A DNA stretch of 64,000 nt from DASQMT01 sp963839615 (GTDB taxonomy: Bacteria > Actinomycetota > Thermoleophilia > Solirubrobacterales > Solirubrobacteraceae), in NCBI GenBank assembly GCA_963839615.1, contig CAWIVY010000002.1, forward strand, positions 1 to 64,000, in the 5' to 3' direction. Below are positions 1-8,526 of the stretch, in pieces. The translations under genes were made by a program, and so were the position numbers. Positions within the stretch are counted from its first letter, which is position 1; the number at the start of each line of letters is the position of its first letter. Below the pieces are notes generated by a model. The model searched no databases and had not been told where the DNA came from. It saw only the letters and a program-made list of their open reading frames with translations.

Positions 1-23
1 AGGCCAAGTCGGCGTAGGGGTCT

Positions 24-395
24 GCCGCCGGCGAACGTCAACGGCGGCAAGTGAGGGGAGGGCCCGGATCGCGGGTGGCGCTTGCGCGGAAGCGCCCCGG
101 CGCGGCGAACGTCCGTGAGCCGGGGCTATGGCCGGTACTGACGGACGTTCGGCACCCTCCGGAGCGCCGAACGTCGCTGAGTAGTCCCTATGGGGCGTAC
201 TGAGCGACGTTCGGCGCGCAATCGCGGAGAACGTCGCATGCCGCGACCTGGGCCCCAATGCGACGTTTCCGCCTCGCCCCGCGTCGAGTGGCGACTTACC
301 GGGCCTGAGACCGTGTAATTCGCCACTCGGCGGCGATCCCGCCCCCCTGGTCGGGCCTGCCTTCTTATTGCTGACGTTGACGTTCGCCGCCGGCG
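24..395. repeat. Intergenic cluster of palindromes upstream of valS
   Basis: The 485 bases before valS contain no credible gene. They begin with a hairpin-forming block (8-bp arms at 23-30 and 42-49) that recurs at 14871-14908. Four long palindromes with 24-35 nt spacers follow: arms 106-116/141-151 (11 bp), 164-178/203-217 (15 bp, perfect), 230-239/258-267 (10 bp) and 285-294/320-329 (10 bp). The first three share the arm core GAACGTC. The right edge (373-392) carries an inverted copy of the left-edge core, sharing the 14 bases GGCGAACGTCAACG on opposite strands. A fifth palindrome of the same family lies at 14930-14975. The role is unknown; a REP-like or miniature mobile palindromic element is likeliest. 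Confidence 0.75.
164..217. repeat. Best-formed palindrome of the cluster
   Basis: Perfect 15-bp inverted arms (164-178 and 203-217) enclose a 24-nt spacer that contains CCCTATGGGG. The palindrome at 14930-14975 has the near-identical spacer core CCCTATAGGGG and the same arm sequence, so the two are copies of one element. It could fold into a long hairpin as RNA. It is not followed by a T-run, so a simple terminator role is not supported. Confidence 0.7.
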
Positions 396-469
396 CGAGC
401 TGAAGTGGCCGCCACGCCCGCGATCTCCTCCGGCACGGCCGCAAGCGCGGTCCGGGCGGACGATCGGCC

Positions 470-475
470 TAGACT
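470..475 (+). promoter_or_regulatory. Putative -10 element of valS (TAGACT)
   Basis: TAGACT ends 10 nt before the valS ATG at 486, with no Shine-Dalgarno sequence between. It fits the window-wide pattern of a TANNNT hexamer 6-11 nt before the start codon. No clear -35 box is visible. Confidence 0.4.
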
Positions 476-485
476 CCTCGGCCCG

Positions 486-3042
486 ATGAGCAACCTGCAG
501 GAACGCACGCGCTGGGAGCCGGCCGAGGCCGAGGCGCCGATCTTCGAGCGCTGGCTCGAGTCCGGCCTCTTCACCCCCGAGCCTGCGGGGACGGCGGACG
601 AGAACTTCTCGATCGCGATCCCGCCGCCCAACGTGACCGGCGTCCTGCACATGGGCCACGCGCTCAACGGCTCGGTCCAGGACTGCCTGATCCGCTACAA
701 CCGCATGCTCGGGAAGCGCACCCGCTGGACGCTCGGCACCGACCACGCGGGGATCGCCACGCAGACGCAGGTCGAGAAGCTCCTGCGCCGCGAGGGCACC
801 TCGCGCGAGGAGATCGGCCGCGAGGCGTTCAACGAGCGCGTCTGGCGCTGGCGCGAGGAGTACGGCGGGATCATCTTCAAGCAGTTCCAGCGCCTCGGGG
901 CCTCGTGCGTCTATGACGAGGAGCGCTTCACGCTCGACGAGAGCTACGTGCGCGCGGTGCTCAAGGTCTTCGTCGACCTCTACCACAAGGGCCTGATCTA
1001 CCGCGACAACCGGATGGTCAACTGGGATCCGGGCTCGCGCTCGGCGATCTCCGACCTCGAGGTCGAGGAGCGCGAGGTCACCGACACGCTCTACTACGTC
1101 GACTACCCGATGGCCTCGGGAGGCGGCTCGGTCACCGTCGCCACGGTGCGGCCGGAGACGATGCTGGCCGACACCGCGATCGCGGTGCATCCCGACGATC
1201 CGCGCTACACGCGGCTGATCGGCGAGACCGCGATCCTGCCGCTCGTCGGCCGCCGGCTGCGGATCATCGCCGACCCGTACGTGAAGCCGGAGTTCGGCAC
1301 GGGCGCGCTGAAGATCACGCCGGGACACGACCCGAACGACTTCGAGATCGGCCGCGCCCACGGGCTCGATGAGCTCGTCGTGATCGGCGAGGACGGCCTG
1401 ATGTCGGAGGCGGCCGGCGAGCGCTTCGCCGGCATGACGGTGCTCGACGCACGCGCGGCCGTCGTGGAGGCGCTGCGCGAGGAGGGTGCGATCGCGCGCA
1501 CGGAGCCCTACTCGCACGCGGTGCCCCACTCGCACCGCTCGGGCGAGCGGATCGAGCCGCTGATCTCGCTCCAGTGGTTCATGGCGATGGAGGAGCTGGC
1601 GCGGCCGGCGATCGCCGCGGTCCACGACGGCAGCCTGCGCGTGCACCCGGAGAGCCAGCGCAAGCGCTACGTGGAATGGCTCGGGGGGATCCGGCCCTGG
1701 TGCATCTCGCGCCAGCTCTGGTGGGGCCATCAGATCCCGGTCTGGTACCGCGGCGAGGAGACGTATGCCGGCATGACCCCGCCCGAGGGCGACGGCTGGG
1801 TCCAGGATCCCGACGTGCTCGACACCTGGTTCTCGTCGGGCCTGTGGCCGTTCGCGACGCTCGGCTGGCCGGAGGACACGCCCGAGCTGCGCGCGTTCTA
1901 CCCGACCGACGTGCTCTCGACCGGGCGCGACATCCTCTTCCTCTGGGTAGCACGAATGGTGATGCTCGGAATCGAGTTCACCGGCGAGGTCCCGTTCGCC
2001 GACGTCTACAACCACTCGACGATCCTGGCCACCGACGGGCGCCGCATGTCCAAGTCGCTCGGCACGGGGATCGACCCGATCGACGTGATCGACGCCCACG
2101 GCGCCGACGGCACGCGCTTCGGCCTGCTCGCGATGTCCTCCACCCAGGACGTCCGCTTCTCCGAGGAGAAGGTCGCGCAGGGACGCCAGCTGGCCAACAA
2201 GCTGTTCAACGCCTCCCGGCTCGTGCTGCTGCGCGCGCCCGCCGGACTCGAGCTGACGGATGAGCCGCCGCAGCCGCAGGCCGTCGAGGACGCGTGGATC
2301 CTGTCGCGGCTGCAGCGCACGAAGCAGGACACCGCGCGCGCGATCGAAGCGTTCGAGTTCCACCGTGCGGCGCTCGGCCTCTACGACTTCGTCTACGGCG
2401 AGCTGTGCGACTGGTACCTGGAGATCGTCAAGCCGCGGCTGTACGACGACGACAACGAGGCCGTCGCGCGCTTCGCGCTCGGGGTGCTCGCTGAGACGCT
2501 CGCGATCGCGCATCCGGTGATCCCGTTCGTCACGGAGGAGATCTGGTCGCACGTCCCCGGCGCCGAAGGGCTGTTGATGGGGCGCTCGTGGCCGGCCGCC
2601 GACGAGTCGCTGACCGACCCGGACGCCGAGGCCGAGGTCGGGCGCGCGATCGCCGCGGTGCAGGCGCTGCGCGGCTGGCGCGACGGGATCGGCGCCGCGC
2701 CCGCGGCAGTGCTGCCGGCGCGGCTGGAGGCCGAGGGCTACGAGCGCACGGCGGCCTACGTCGCGCGGCTCGCGCGGCTCGAATGGGCGCCGGGCGACGG
2801 GCGAGCCGGCCGCGACCGTCGCGGTGCCCGGCGGCGCGATCGCGGTGCTGGAGTCCGACGCCGTCGATCCGGGCGCCGCCGCCCGCCGGATCGAGGAGCG
2901 GCGCAGCTGGCTCGACGCCGAGATCGCGCGCGCGGAGCAGAAGCTCGCCAAGGAGGGCTTCGTCGCCAAGGCGCCCGAGGCGGTCGTGGCGGCCGAGCGC
3001 TCCAAGCTCGCCGGCCTGCTCGAGGAGCGCGACGCGCTGTGA
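486..3042 (+). CDS. valS: Valine--tRNA ligase, interrupted by a +1 frameshift
   Basis: Class I aminoacyl-tRNA synthetase that charges tRNA-Val. The HIGH signature is HMGH at residues 55-58 and the KMSKS-type signature is RMSKS near residue 520. The C-terminal coiled-coil tRNA-binding arm is encoded at about 2824-3039. The frame breaks at a GGG run (2799-2801). Removing one G joins the catalytic/anticodon part to the coiled coil and gives a protein of 851 residues, normal for the family; left as is, the frame runs on into folC. The ATG at 486 is chosen because upstream in-frame codons back to 405 have no family character and a TAGACT hexamer sits just before 486. The stop overlaps the folC start by 4 nt. 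valS is essential and the break is one base, so sequence error is the likeliest explanation. Confidence 0.9.
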
Positions 3043-4247
3043 CGTGGAGCGCGGAGCGCGCGGAGGAGCACCTGCTCGGGCTCGAGCTCTTCGGCATGCG
3101 CTTCGGGCTGGAGCGCATGCGCCGCCTGCTGACGGTGCTCGGCTCGCCGCAGGAGCGGTTCCGCGCCATCCACGTCGTCGGCACGAACGGGAAGAGCTCG
3201 ACGGTGCGCATGACGGCCGCGCTGCTCGAGGCCCACGGCGTGTTCACCGGCGCGTACGTCTCGCCGCACCTGACCAGCTTCGCGGAGCGGATCCGGATCG
3301 GCGACGCCGACCTCGAGCCCGCGGCCTTCGGCGCGGCGGTGCAGCGCGCGGCCGAGGCGGCGGCCAAGGTCGACCGCGGGCTGCGGGACGGCGACCGCGT
3401 CACGCAGTTCGAGGTCCTGACCGCCGCCGCCTTCGACGAGCTCGCGCGGCGCGCGGTCGACGTGGCGGTCGTCGAGGCAGGCCTCGGCGGGCGCCACGAC
3501 GCGACCGGCGTGCTGCGCGCGCCGATCGTCGCGCTCACGAACGTCGGCCTGGAGCACACGCGCTGGCTCGGGCCGACCGTGGCCGACATCGCGCGCGAGA
3601 AGCTGGCCGTCGTCGGTCCCGAGGCCACGCTGGTGCTCGGCGAGTCGACGCCCGAGGTGGAGGACCTCGCGCGCGCCACCGGCGCGCGCATCGTGCGGGG
3701 CGAAGCGGACGGCGCGGGCGACGCGCTGCCGGGCTACCAGCGCACGAACTTCGGCGTCGCGTGCGCGGCGGCGCGCGAGCAGCTCGGCGAGCTGGACCCC
3801 GAGCTGGTCGAGGTGGTGGCACGGAGCGTCAGCGTGCCCGGGCGGCTGCAGATCATCGGCGAGCACCCGCTCTGCGTGCTCGACGGCGCCCACAACCCGA
3901 GCGGCGCCGAGGCGCTCGCCGCAGCGCTGCCGGAGCGCCCGTTCGTCGCGGTCGTCTCGATCCTCGACGACAAGGACGCGGCCGCGATGCTCGGCGCGCT
4001 GCTGCCGCGCTGCGCCACGTTCGTCTGCACGGCGGCGCCGAGCCCGCGGGCGCTCTCGCCCGCGACGCTGGCGTCCCTGGCGGCGCAGCTGGGCGCCGGC
4101 GCGGAGATCGTGCCGGAGCCGCGCGCGGCGGTCGCCCGCGCGCGCGAGCTGGCCGGGCCGGACGGGGCCGTCGTGGTCACCGGCTCGATCTACCTGATCG
4201 CCGAGCTCGTCTCCGCGCCGGGATCCCGGAGGTCCTCGGCGCTGTGA
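3039..4247 (+). CDS. folC: Folylpolyglutamate synthase / dihydrofolate synthase
   Basis: Mur-ligase-family enzyme of 402 residues that adds glutamate to dihydropteroate or folates using ATP. The P-loop GTNGKSS lies near residue 45, followed by the YVSPHL folate-loop segment, GLGGRHDATG, and DGAHNPSG in the C-terminal domain. The GTG start at 3039 overlaps the valS stop (GTGA), implying translational coupling; valS-folC is a common bacterial pair. The stop overlaps the next small gene by another 4-nt GTGA. Confidence 0.93.
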   Translation: MTWSAERAEEHLLGLELFGMRFGLERMRRLLTVLGSPQERFRAIHVVGTNGKSSTVRMTAALLEAHGVFTGAYVSPHLTSFAERIRIGDADLEPAAFGAAVQRAAEAAAKVDRGLRDGDRVTQFEVLTAAAFDELARRAVDVAVVEAGLGGRHDATGVLRAPIVALTNVGLEHTRWLGPTVADIAREKLAVVGPEATLVLGESTPEVEDLARATGARIVRGEADGAGDALPGYQRTNFGVACAAAREQLGELDPELVEVVARSVSVPGRLQIIGEHPLCVLDGAHNPSGAEALAAALPERPFVAVVSILDDKDAAAMLGALLPRCATFVCTAAPSPRALSPATLASLAAQLGAGAEIVPEPRAAVARARELAGPDGAVVVTGSIYLIAELVSAPGSRRSSAL

Positions 4248-4360
4248 ACGATCGCGGCCCGAGCGTGCTGGGGATGATCGCCCTCGTCGCGGTCGTCGTG
4301 GCGCTTACGATCCTGATCTTCTTCGCGCTCGGCTACGCTTTCGGGCGGATGTTCCTTTAG
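4244..4360 (+). CDS. 38-residue single-pass membrane protein
   Basis: A very short gene starting at GTG 4244, overlapping the folC stop by 4 nt (GTGA). After about ten polar residues the product is one hydrophobic helix (roughly residues 10-31: LGMIALVAVVVALTILIFF), ending in GYAFGRMFL. Support comes from the overlap-type start seen throughout this chromosome, the clean transmembrane composition and the stop at 4358-4360. I do not recognise a family. It may be a small accessory membrane protein cotranscribed with folC. Confidence 0.6.
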   Translation: MNDRGPSVLGMIALVAVVVALTILIFFALGYAFGRMFL

Positions 4361-4397
4361 GCGTCGGCAGCCGCGGGTACCGTTCCACTCCTCACTT

Positions 4398-4937
4398 ATG
4401 CTCACCTTCGGCGTTTTCGGCATCGACAACGACGCGCTCAATACAGCCGTCAACGTCCTCATCCTCGTACTCATCGTCGTCTGGGCGGCGCTCGTCTTCT
4501 GGACGTTCGCGGACGCCCGGCGGCGGATCGACGACCCGATGCTGGTCGGCTGCGCGACGCTGGCGTCGCTGTTCCCGTTCGTCGGGACGATCATCTACAC
4601 GATCGTGCGCCCGCCCGAGTACCTCGACGACGTGCGCCTGCGCGAGCTCGAGATGCAGGCCGCCGAGGCCCGCCTGGTGCAGCTCGACTACGAGCTCTGC
4701 CCGCACTGCGAGTACGAGGTCAAGAGCGACTACCTGCGCTGTCCGAGCTGCATGCGCAAGCTCAAGGAACGCTGCCAGTCGTGCGGCAAGGCAGTCGACC
4801 CCGCGTGGCGGCTGTGCCCGTACTGTGAAGCCGAGACCGGGGCCACTCCGCCCCCTTCGAGCGGCCGCCGGCGCCGCCGTGGCTCCACGACGTCCGAGGA
4901 CGCCGTGGCCGAGGCGCCGCCCGGCTCCTCACGCTGA
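4398..4937 (+). CDS. Membrane-anchored double zinc-ribbon protein
   Basis: 179 residues. Two hydrophobic segments occupy roughly residues 12-37 and 50-73. A charged helical linker (about 78-98) follows, then four CxxC pairs: CPHC, CPSC, CQSC and CPYC. This is the pattern of a double zinc-ribbon (DZR) domain of two treble-metal knuckles. The C-terminal 30 residues are Arg- and Ser-rich and probably disordered. It sits alone between the small membrane gene and ndk. DZR domains usually mediate protein or nucleic-acid contacts; the specific role is unknown. Confidence 0.8.
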   Translation: MLTFGVFGIDNDALNTAVNVLILVLIVVWAALVFWTFADARRRIDDPMLVGCATLASLFPFVGTIIYTIVRPPEYLDDVRLRELEMQAAEARLVQLDYELCPHCEYEVKSDYLRCPSCMRKLKERCQSCGKAVDPAWRLCPYCEAETGATPPPSSGRRRRRGSTTSEDAVAEAPPGSSR

Positions 4938-4962
4938 CAATTCGACCTGACGGGAGACCTCG

Positions 4963-5367
4963 ATGGACCGGACTCTGATCCTGGTGAAGCCGGACGCGTT
5001 CGCGCGCAACCTGACCGGCGAGATCATCGCCCGCTTCGAGCGCAAGGGCCTGCGCATCGCGGCGCTGCGCTACATGACGCTCGACCGGCAGACGGCCGAG
5101 CAGCACTACGCGGAGCACCAGGGCAAGCCCTTCTTCGAGGAGCTCGTCTCGTTCATCACGTCCGGGCCGCTCGTCGCCATGGTGCTCGAGGGCGAGGAGG
5201 CCGTGAAGGCCGCGCGCCAGGTGATCGGGGCGACGAACCCGCTCGAGGCGGCTCCCGGCTCGATCCGCGGCGACTTCGCGGTCGCGGTCGGCCAGAACAT
5301 GGTCCACGGCTCCGACGCGCCCGAGTCGGCCGAGCGAGAGGCGAACCTGTTCTTCCCGCAGAGCTGA
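4963..5367 (+). CDS. ndk: Nucleoside diphosphate kinase
   Basis: 134 residues, normal family length. It moves the gamma phosphate from ATP to other (d)NDPs through a phosphohistidine. The N-terminus MDRTLILVKPDAFARN and the active-site segment NMVHGSDAPESA, with the catalytic His, are diagnostic. A GGGAG motif lies about 7 nt upstream of the ATG. The stop overlaps the start of maf. Confidence 0.97.
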   Translation: MDRTLILVKPDAFARNLTGEIIARFERKGLRIAALRYMTLDRQTAEQHYAEHQGKPFFEELVSFITSGPLVAMVLEGEEAVKAARQVIGATNPLEAAPGSIRGDFAVAVGQNMVHGSDAPESAEREANLFFPQS

Positions 5368-5918
5368 TCCTCGCGTCGGCCTCGCCGCAGCGGCGGGCGA
5401 TCCTCGCCGCCGCGGGGCTGGAGTTCACCACGGTGCCCACCGGGGTGGAGGAGCTCGTCGCGGGCGAGCCGCGCGCGGTGGCGGCCGAGAACGCCCGCCG
5501 CAAGGCGCTGGCGGTCCCCGGCGACCTCGTGCTCGGCGCCGACACGCTGGTGGCCGTCGACGGCGCGATCCTCGGCAAGCCGCGCGACGCCGCCCAGGCG
5601 GCCGATTACGTCGGCCGGCTCGCCGGCCGGACGCACGAGGTCGTGGGCGGGATCGCGCTGGCTCGCGACGGCGCAGTGTTCGCCGAGGCGGTCGAGGTGA
5701 CCGAGGTGACGTTCCGCGCGCTCGATGACGCTGATGTCGCCGCCTATGTGGCGCTCGGCGAATGGGCCGGACGCGCGGGCGGCTACGCGATCCAGGGCCG
5801 CGGTGCGGCGCTCGTGCGCGGCATCGCGGGCGACTACCTCAACGTCGTCGGGCTGCCGCTCGCCCGGCTGCTCGATCTGCTCCCGCATGGGGGTTTGCAG
5901 CGCATTTTCGGCACGTAG
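5364..5918 (+). CDS. maf: Maf-family nucleotide pyrophosphatase
   Basis: House-cleaning nucleotide pyrophosphatase/septum-inhibitor family, 184 residues. The conserved Maf N-terminus (ILASASPQRRAIL), the GADTLVAVDG segment and the DYLNVVGLPL C-terminus are all present. The family start requires initiation immediately before ILASASP, and the only codon there is CTG at 5364, overlapping the ndk stop as CTGA. The next in-frame start, GTG 5433, would delete the active-site N-terminus. A CTG start with termination-reinitiation coupling to ndk is therefore inferred. maf precedes mreB in many bacteria. Confidence 0.88.
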   Translation: MILASASPQRRAILAAAGLEFTTVPTGVEELVAGEPRAVAAENARRKALAVPGDLVLGADTLVAVDGAILGKPRDAAQAADYVGRLAGRTHEVVGGIALARDGAVFAEAVEVTEVTFRALDDADVAAYVALGEWAGRAGGYAIQGRGAALVRGIAGDYLNVVGLPLARLLDLLPHGGLQRIFGT

Positions 5919-5947
5919 TGCTTCGCTAAGGTCCCCACCCACTCCCC

Positions 5948-7000
5948 ATGGGATTCTTCTCGTATCTGACCGGCTTCGGCGGCCGCGACATGGCCGTCGA
6001 CCTGGGCACGGCGAACACGCTCGTCTACGTGCGTGGGCGCGGCATCGTGCTGTCCGAGCCGTCGGTCGTGGCGATCGACTCGCGCACGGGCGAGGTCCAC
6101 GCGGTCGGGATCGAGGCCAAGCGGATGCTCGGGCGCACGCCCGGGACGATCTCGGCGATCCGCCCGCTCAAGGACGGCGTGATCGCCGACTTCGACGTCA
6201 CCGAGCAGATGCTGCGCCACTTCATCCAGAAGGTGCACCAGAACCGCTGGGCGCATCCGCGCGTCGTCGTCTGCGTGCCCTCGGGCGTGACGGGCGTCGA
6301 GAAGCGCGCGGTCGAGGAGGCGTGCCTCTCGGCCGGCGCGCGCCAGGCCTACCTGATCGAGGAGCCGATGGCGGCGGCGATCGGCGCCGGGCTGCCGGTC
6401 GGCGAGCCGACCGGGAACATGGTCGTCGACATCGGCGGCGGCACCTCCGAGGTGGCGGTGATCTCGCTCGGCGGGATCGTCGTCTCGCAGTCGATCCGCG
6501 TCGGCGGCGACGAGCTCGACGAGGCGATCATCAACTACGTCAAGAAGGAGTACAAGCTCCTGATCGGCCAGCAGACGGCCGAGGAGGTCAAGCTGGAGAT
6601 CGGCTCGGCATATCCGCTCGAGGAGGAGGTCCAGGCCGAGATCCGCGGCCGCGACCTCGTCTCCGGCCTGCCCAAGACCGTCGTGCTCACGTCCGAGGAG
6701 GTGCGCGCGGCGCTCGAGGAGCCGCTCGTGCAGATCATCGACGCGATCAAGGAGACGCTCGACCGCACGCCGCCCGAGCTGGCCTCCGACATCATGGACC
6801 GCGGGATCATGCTGGCCGGCGGCGGCTCGCTGCTCCAGGGGCTCGACGAGCGCCTGCGCGACGAGACGCAGATGCCCGCCCACCGCGCCGAGTCGCCGCT
6901 GACGTGCGTCGCCGTCGGCTCGGGCCGCTCGCTCGAGGAGTTCGAGGCGATCCATCGCTCGAACAGGAACTCGAGGAACCACCGGAGACAGCGCCGCTAG
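5948..7000 (+). CDS. mreB: Rod-shape-determining actin homologue MreB
   Basis: 350 residues, full-length bacterial actin. Phosphate loop 1 is DLGTANTLVY near residue 19, phosphate loop 2 is DIGGGTSEVAVISLGG near 161, and the adenosine motif is MLAGGGSLLQGL near 283. It polymerises under the membrane and directs lateral wall synthesis with MreC, MreD, RodA and PBP2, all encoded next. The last about 15 residues are Ser/Arg/Asn-rich and variable. A TAAGGT hexamer lies 15 nt upstream of the ATG. Confidence 0.97.
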   Translation: MGFFSYLTGFGGRDMAVDLGTANTLVYVRGRGIVLSEPSVVAIDSRTGEVHAVGIEAKRMLGRTPGTISAIRPLKDGVIADFDVTEQMLRHFIQKVHQNRWAHPRVVVCVPSGVTGVEKRAVEEACLSAGARQAYLIEEPMAAAIGAGLPVGEPTGNMVVDIGGGTSEVAVISLGGIVVSQSIRVGGDELDEAIINYVKKEYKLLIGQQTAEEVKLEIGSAYPLEEEVQAEIRGRDLVSGLPKTVVLTSEEVRAALEEPLVQIIDAIKETLDRTPPELASDIMDRGIMLAGGGSLLQGLDERLRDETQMPAHRAESPLTCVAVGSGRSLEEFEAIHRSNRNSRNHRRQRR

Positions 7001-7077
7001 GCTGTCCCCGGGCCGTTTCGCTCGCGCCGTTACCGGCGGTAGCCTCCCTTCCTCGGTCCAGAGTCCGGAGTCCTTGC

Positions 7078-7953
7078 ATGTATGACAGACAGGTGCGACG
7101 TCGCCGCGCGGTCTTGTTCGCGCTCGTCGTGTGCTGCCTGGTCCTGCTGACCGCGTACTTCGGCGAGTCCTCCGGCGGCCCGTTGAAGTCGGTCCAGACC
7201 GGCGCGATGGAGGTCGTCGCACCGGTGCAGGAGGGAGCGAACCGCGCGCTCAAGCCGTTCCGCGACCTCTTCGGCTGGTTCGGCGACACGTTCGACGCCA
7301 AGGACGAGCGCGACAAGCTCGAGGCCGAGCGCGACAAGCTGCGGGCGGAGGTCGCGCGGCTGCAGGTGGCGGCGAGCGAGAACGACGAGCTGCGCGACAT
7401 GGTCGACTACGCCCGCGGGAGCGGCCTCGACACCTACCAGCCGGTCACCGCGCGCGTCTACAGCCGCTCGTTCTCCTCCTGGTACGACACGATGGAGATC
7501 AACAAGGGCTCCAGCGACGGCGTCGCCGTCAACCAGCCGGTGATCAACGGCAAGGGCCTCGTCGGAAAGGTCAAGACGGTCTCGGACGGCAATGCGATCG
7601 TCATGCTGCTGAGCGACTCGGAGTTCGGCGTGTCCGCGCTGGCCGCGCCTTCCGGGCAGCCCGGCTCGATCCTGCCGATCGCCGGCTCGCCGGGCGACCT
7701 GCTTTTCGACCTCGTGCCGCAGGCCAAGGAGGTGCGCAAGGGCGACACGATCGTCACGGCCGGCACGATCTCCGCGCGCCTGCCGTCGCCGTTCCCGCGC
7801 GGGATCCCGATCGGCGCGGTGAAGCGGGTCGAGGGCGAGGGCGAGCTCGACCGCACGATCCACGTCAAGCCGTACGCCGACCTGCGCGTACTCGACTTCG
7901 TGCGGGTGCTGACCCAGCCGGCGGCCGACCTGCGCGCCTCATCCACACCGTGA
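7078..7953 (+). CDS. mreC: Rod-shape-determining protein MreC
   Basis: 291 residues. A cytoplasmic Arg-rich N-terminus and one transmembrane helix (about residues 8-26) precede a coiled coil (about 77-106). Two beta-rich MreC domains follow, including NQPVINGKGLVGKV and RGIPIGAVKRVEG. It links the MreB filament to PBP2 in the periplasm-like space. The ATG at 7078 is preceded by GGAG at a workable distance and TAGCCT at 7040-7045. It overlaps mreD by GTGA. Confidence 0.95.
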   Translation: MYDRQVRRRRAVLFALVVCCLVLLTAYFGESSGGPLKSVQTGAMEVVAPVQEGANRALKPFRDLFGWFGDTFDAKDERDKLEAERDKLRAEVARLQVAASENDELRDMVDYARGSGLDTYQPVTARVYSRSFSSWYDTMEINKGSSDGVAVNQPVINGKGLVGKVKTVSDGNAIVMLLSDSEFGVSALAAPSGQPGSILPIAGSPGDLLFDLVPQAKEVRKGDTIVTAGTISARLPSPFPRGIPIGAVKRVEGEGELDRTIHVKPYADLRVLDFVRVLTQPAADLRASSTP

Positions 7954-8516
7954 CCTGGAACGCGACCAGCGTCCTCCGGCTCTTCGCGATCGGCCTCGTG
8001 GGCGGGATCCTGCAGCTGACGACGATCTCGCAGCTTGCGATCTTCGGCGTCCCGGCCGACCTCTCGCCGCTGCTCGTCGCTGCCATCGGGCTGCTCTGCG
8101 GCTCGATCGCGGGCGCGAGCTTCGGCTTCGGCCTGGGGCTCTTCATGGACACGCTGCTGGCCCAGACGCTCGGCCTCACCTCGCTCGTGCTGCTCCTGGT
8201 CGGCTACGCCGCGGGGCGCCTGCGCGAGCTGCGCGACCCCGCCCACGCGCTGGTGCCGGTGGCCGTCGGGGCGGCCGCGACCGCCGCGGCCGCGATCGGC
8301 TTCGCCGTGCTCCAGTTCCTGCTCGGCGTCGACGCGCCCGTCTCGTTGCTGCTCGTGCGCCAGATCCTGATGACGATCGTGCTCAACACGCTGCTCGCGA
8401 TGCCGGTCTACCTCGCATGCCGCCGCTTCCTCGCGCCGTACCTGCCCGACGATCCGCGCCGGCGCAGGCGCCGCGCCTACACCACCGGCGGCTTGAGCCC
8501 GCTCAGCCGCGCCTAG
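7950..8516 (+). CDS. mreD: Rod-shape-determining membrane protein MreD
   Basis: 188 residues, mostly hydrophobic, with about five transmembrane helices and an Arg-rich cytoplasmic tail (RRRRRRAYTTGG). Length, topology and position between mreC and mrdA identify it; MreD sequences themselves are poorly conserved. GTG start overlapping the mreC stop by 4 nt. Confidence 0.9.
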   Translation: MTWNATSVLRLFAIGLVGGILQLTTISQLAIFGVPADLSPLLVAAIGLLCGSIAGASFGFGLGLFMDTLLAQTLGLTSLVLLLVGYAAGRLRELRDPAHALVPVAVGAAATAAAAIGFAVLQFLLGVDAPVSLLLVRQILMTIVLNTLLAMPVYLACRRFLAPYLPDDPRRRRRRAYTTGGLSPLSRA

Positions 8517-8526
8517 CCGCTCGCAG

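Noticed and set aside
405..485. In-frame upstream extension of valS
   Set aside because: No family similarity; it precedes the likely -10 hexamer, and ValS N-terminal residues begin at 486.
2795..2805. Programmed ribosomal frameshifting in valS
   Set aside because: No slippery heptamer, no downstream pseudoknot evident, and the same kind of G-run insertion recurs in unrelated genes, pointing to error.
126..3893. Very long open frame on the minus strand opposite valS-folC, and many similar ones elsewhere
   Set aside because: Compositional shadow of GC-rich codon use; Arg/Ala/Gly/Leu-rich with no domain, while the plus strand encodes recognisable enzymes.
405..4247. A ValS-FolC fusion protein
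   Set aside because: Arises only from the one-base shift at 2799-2801. The sequence between the two enzymes in that frame is Arg/Gly-rich nonsense, and the real ValS C-terminus is intact in another frame.
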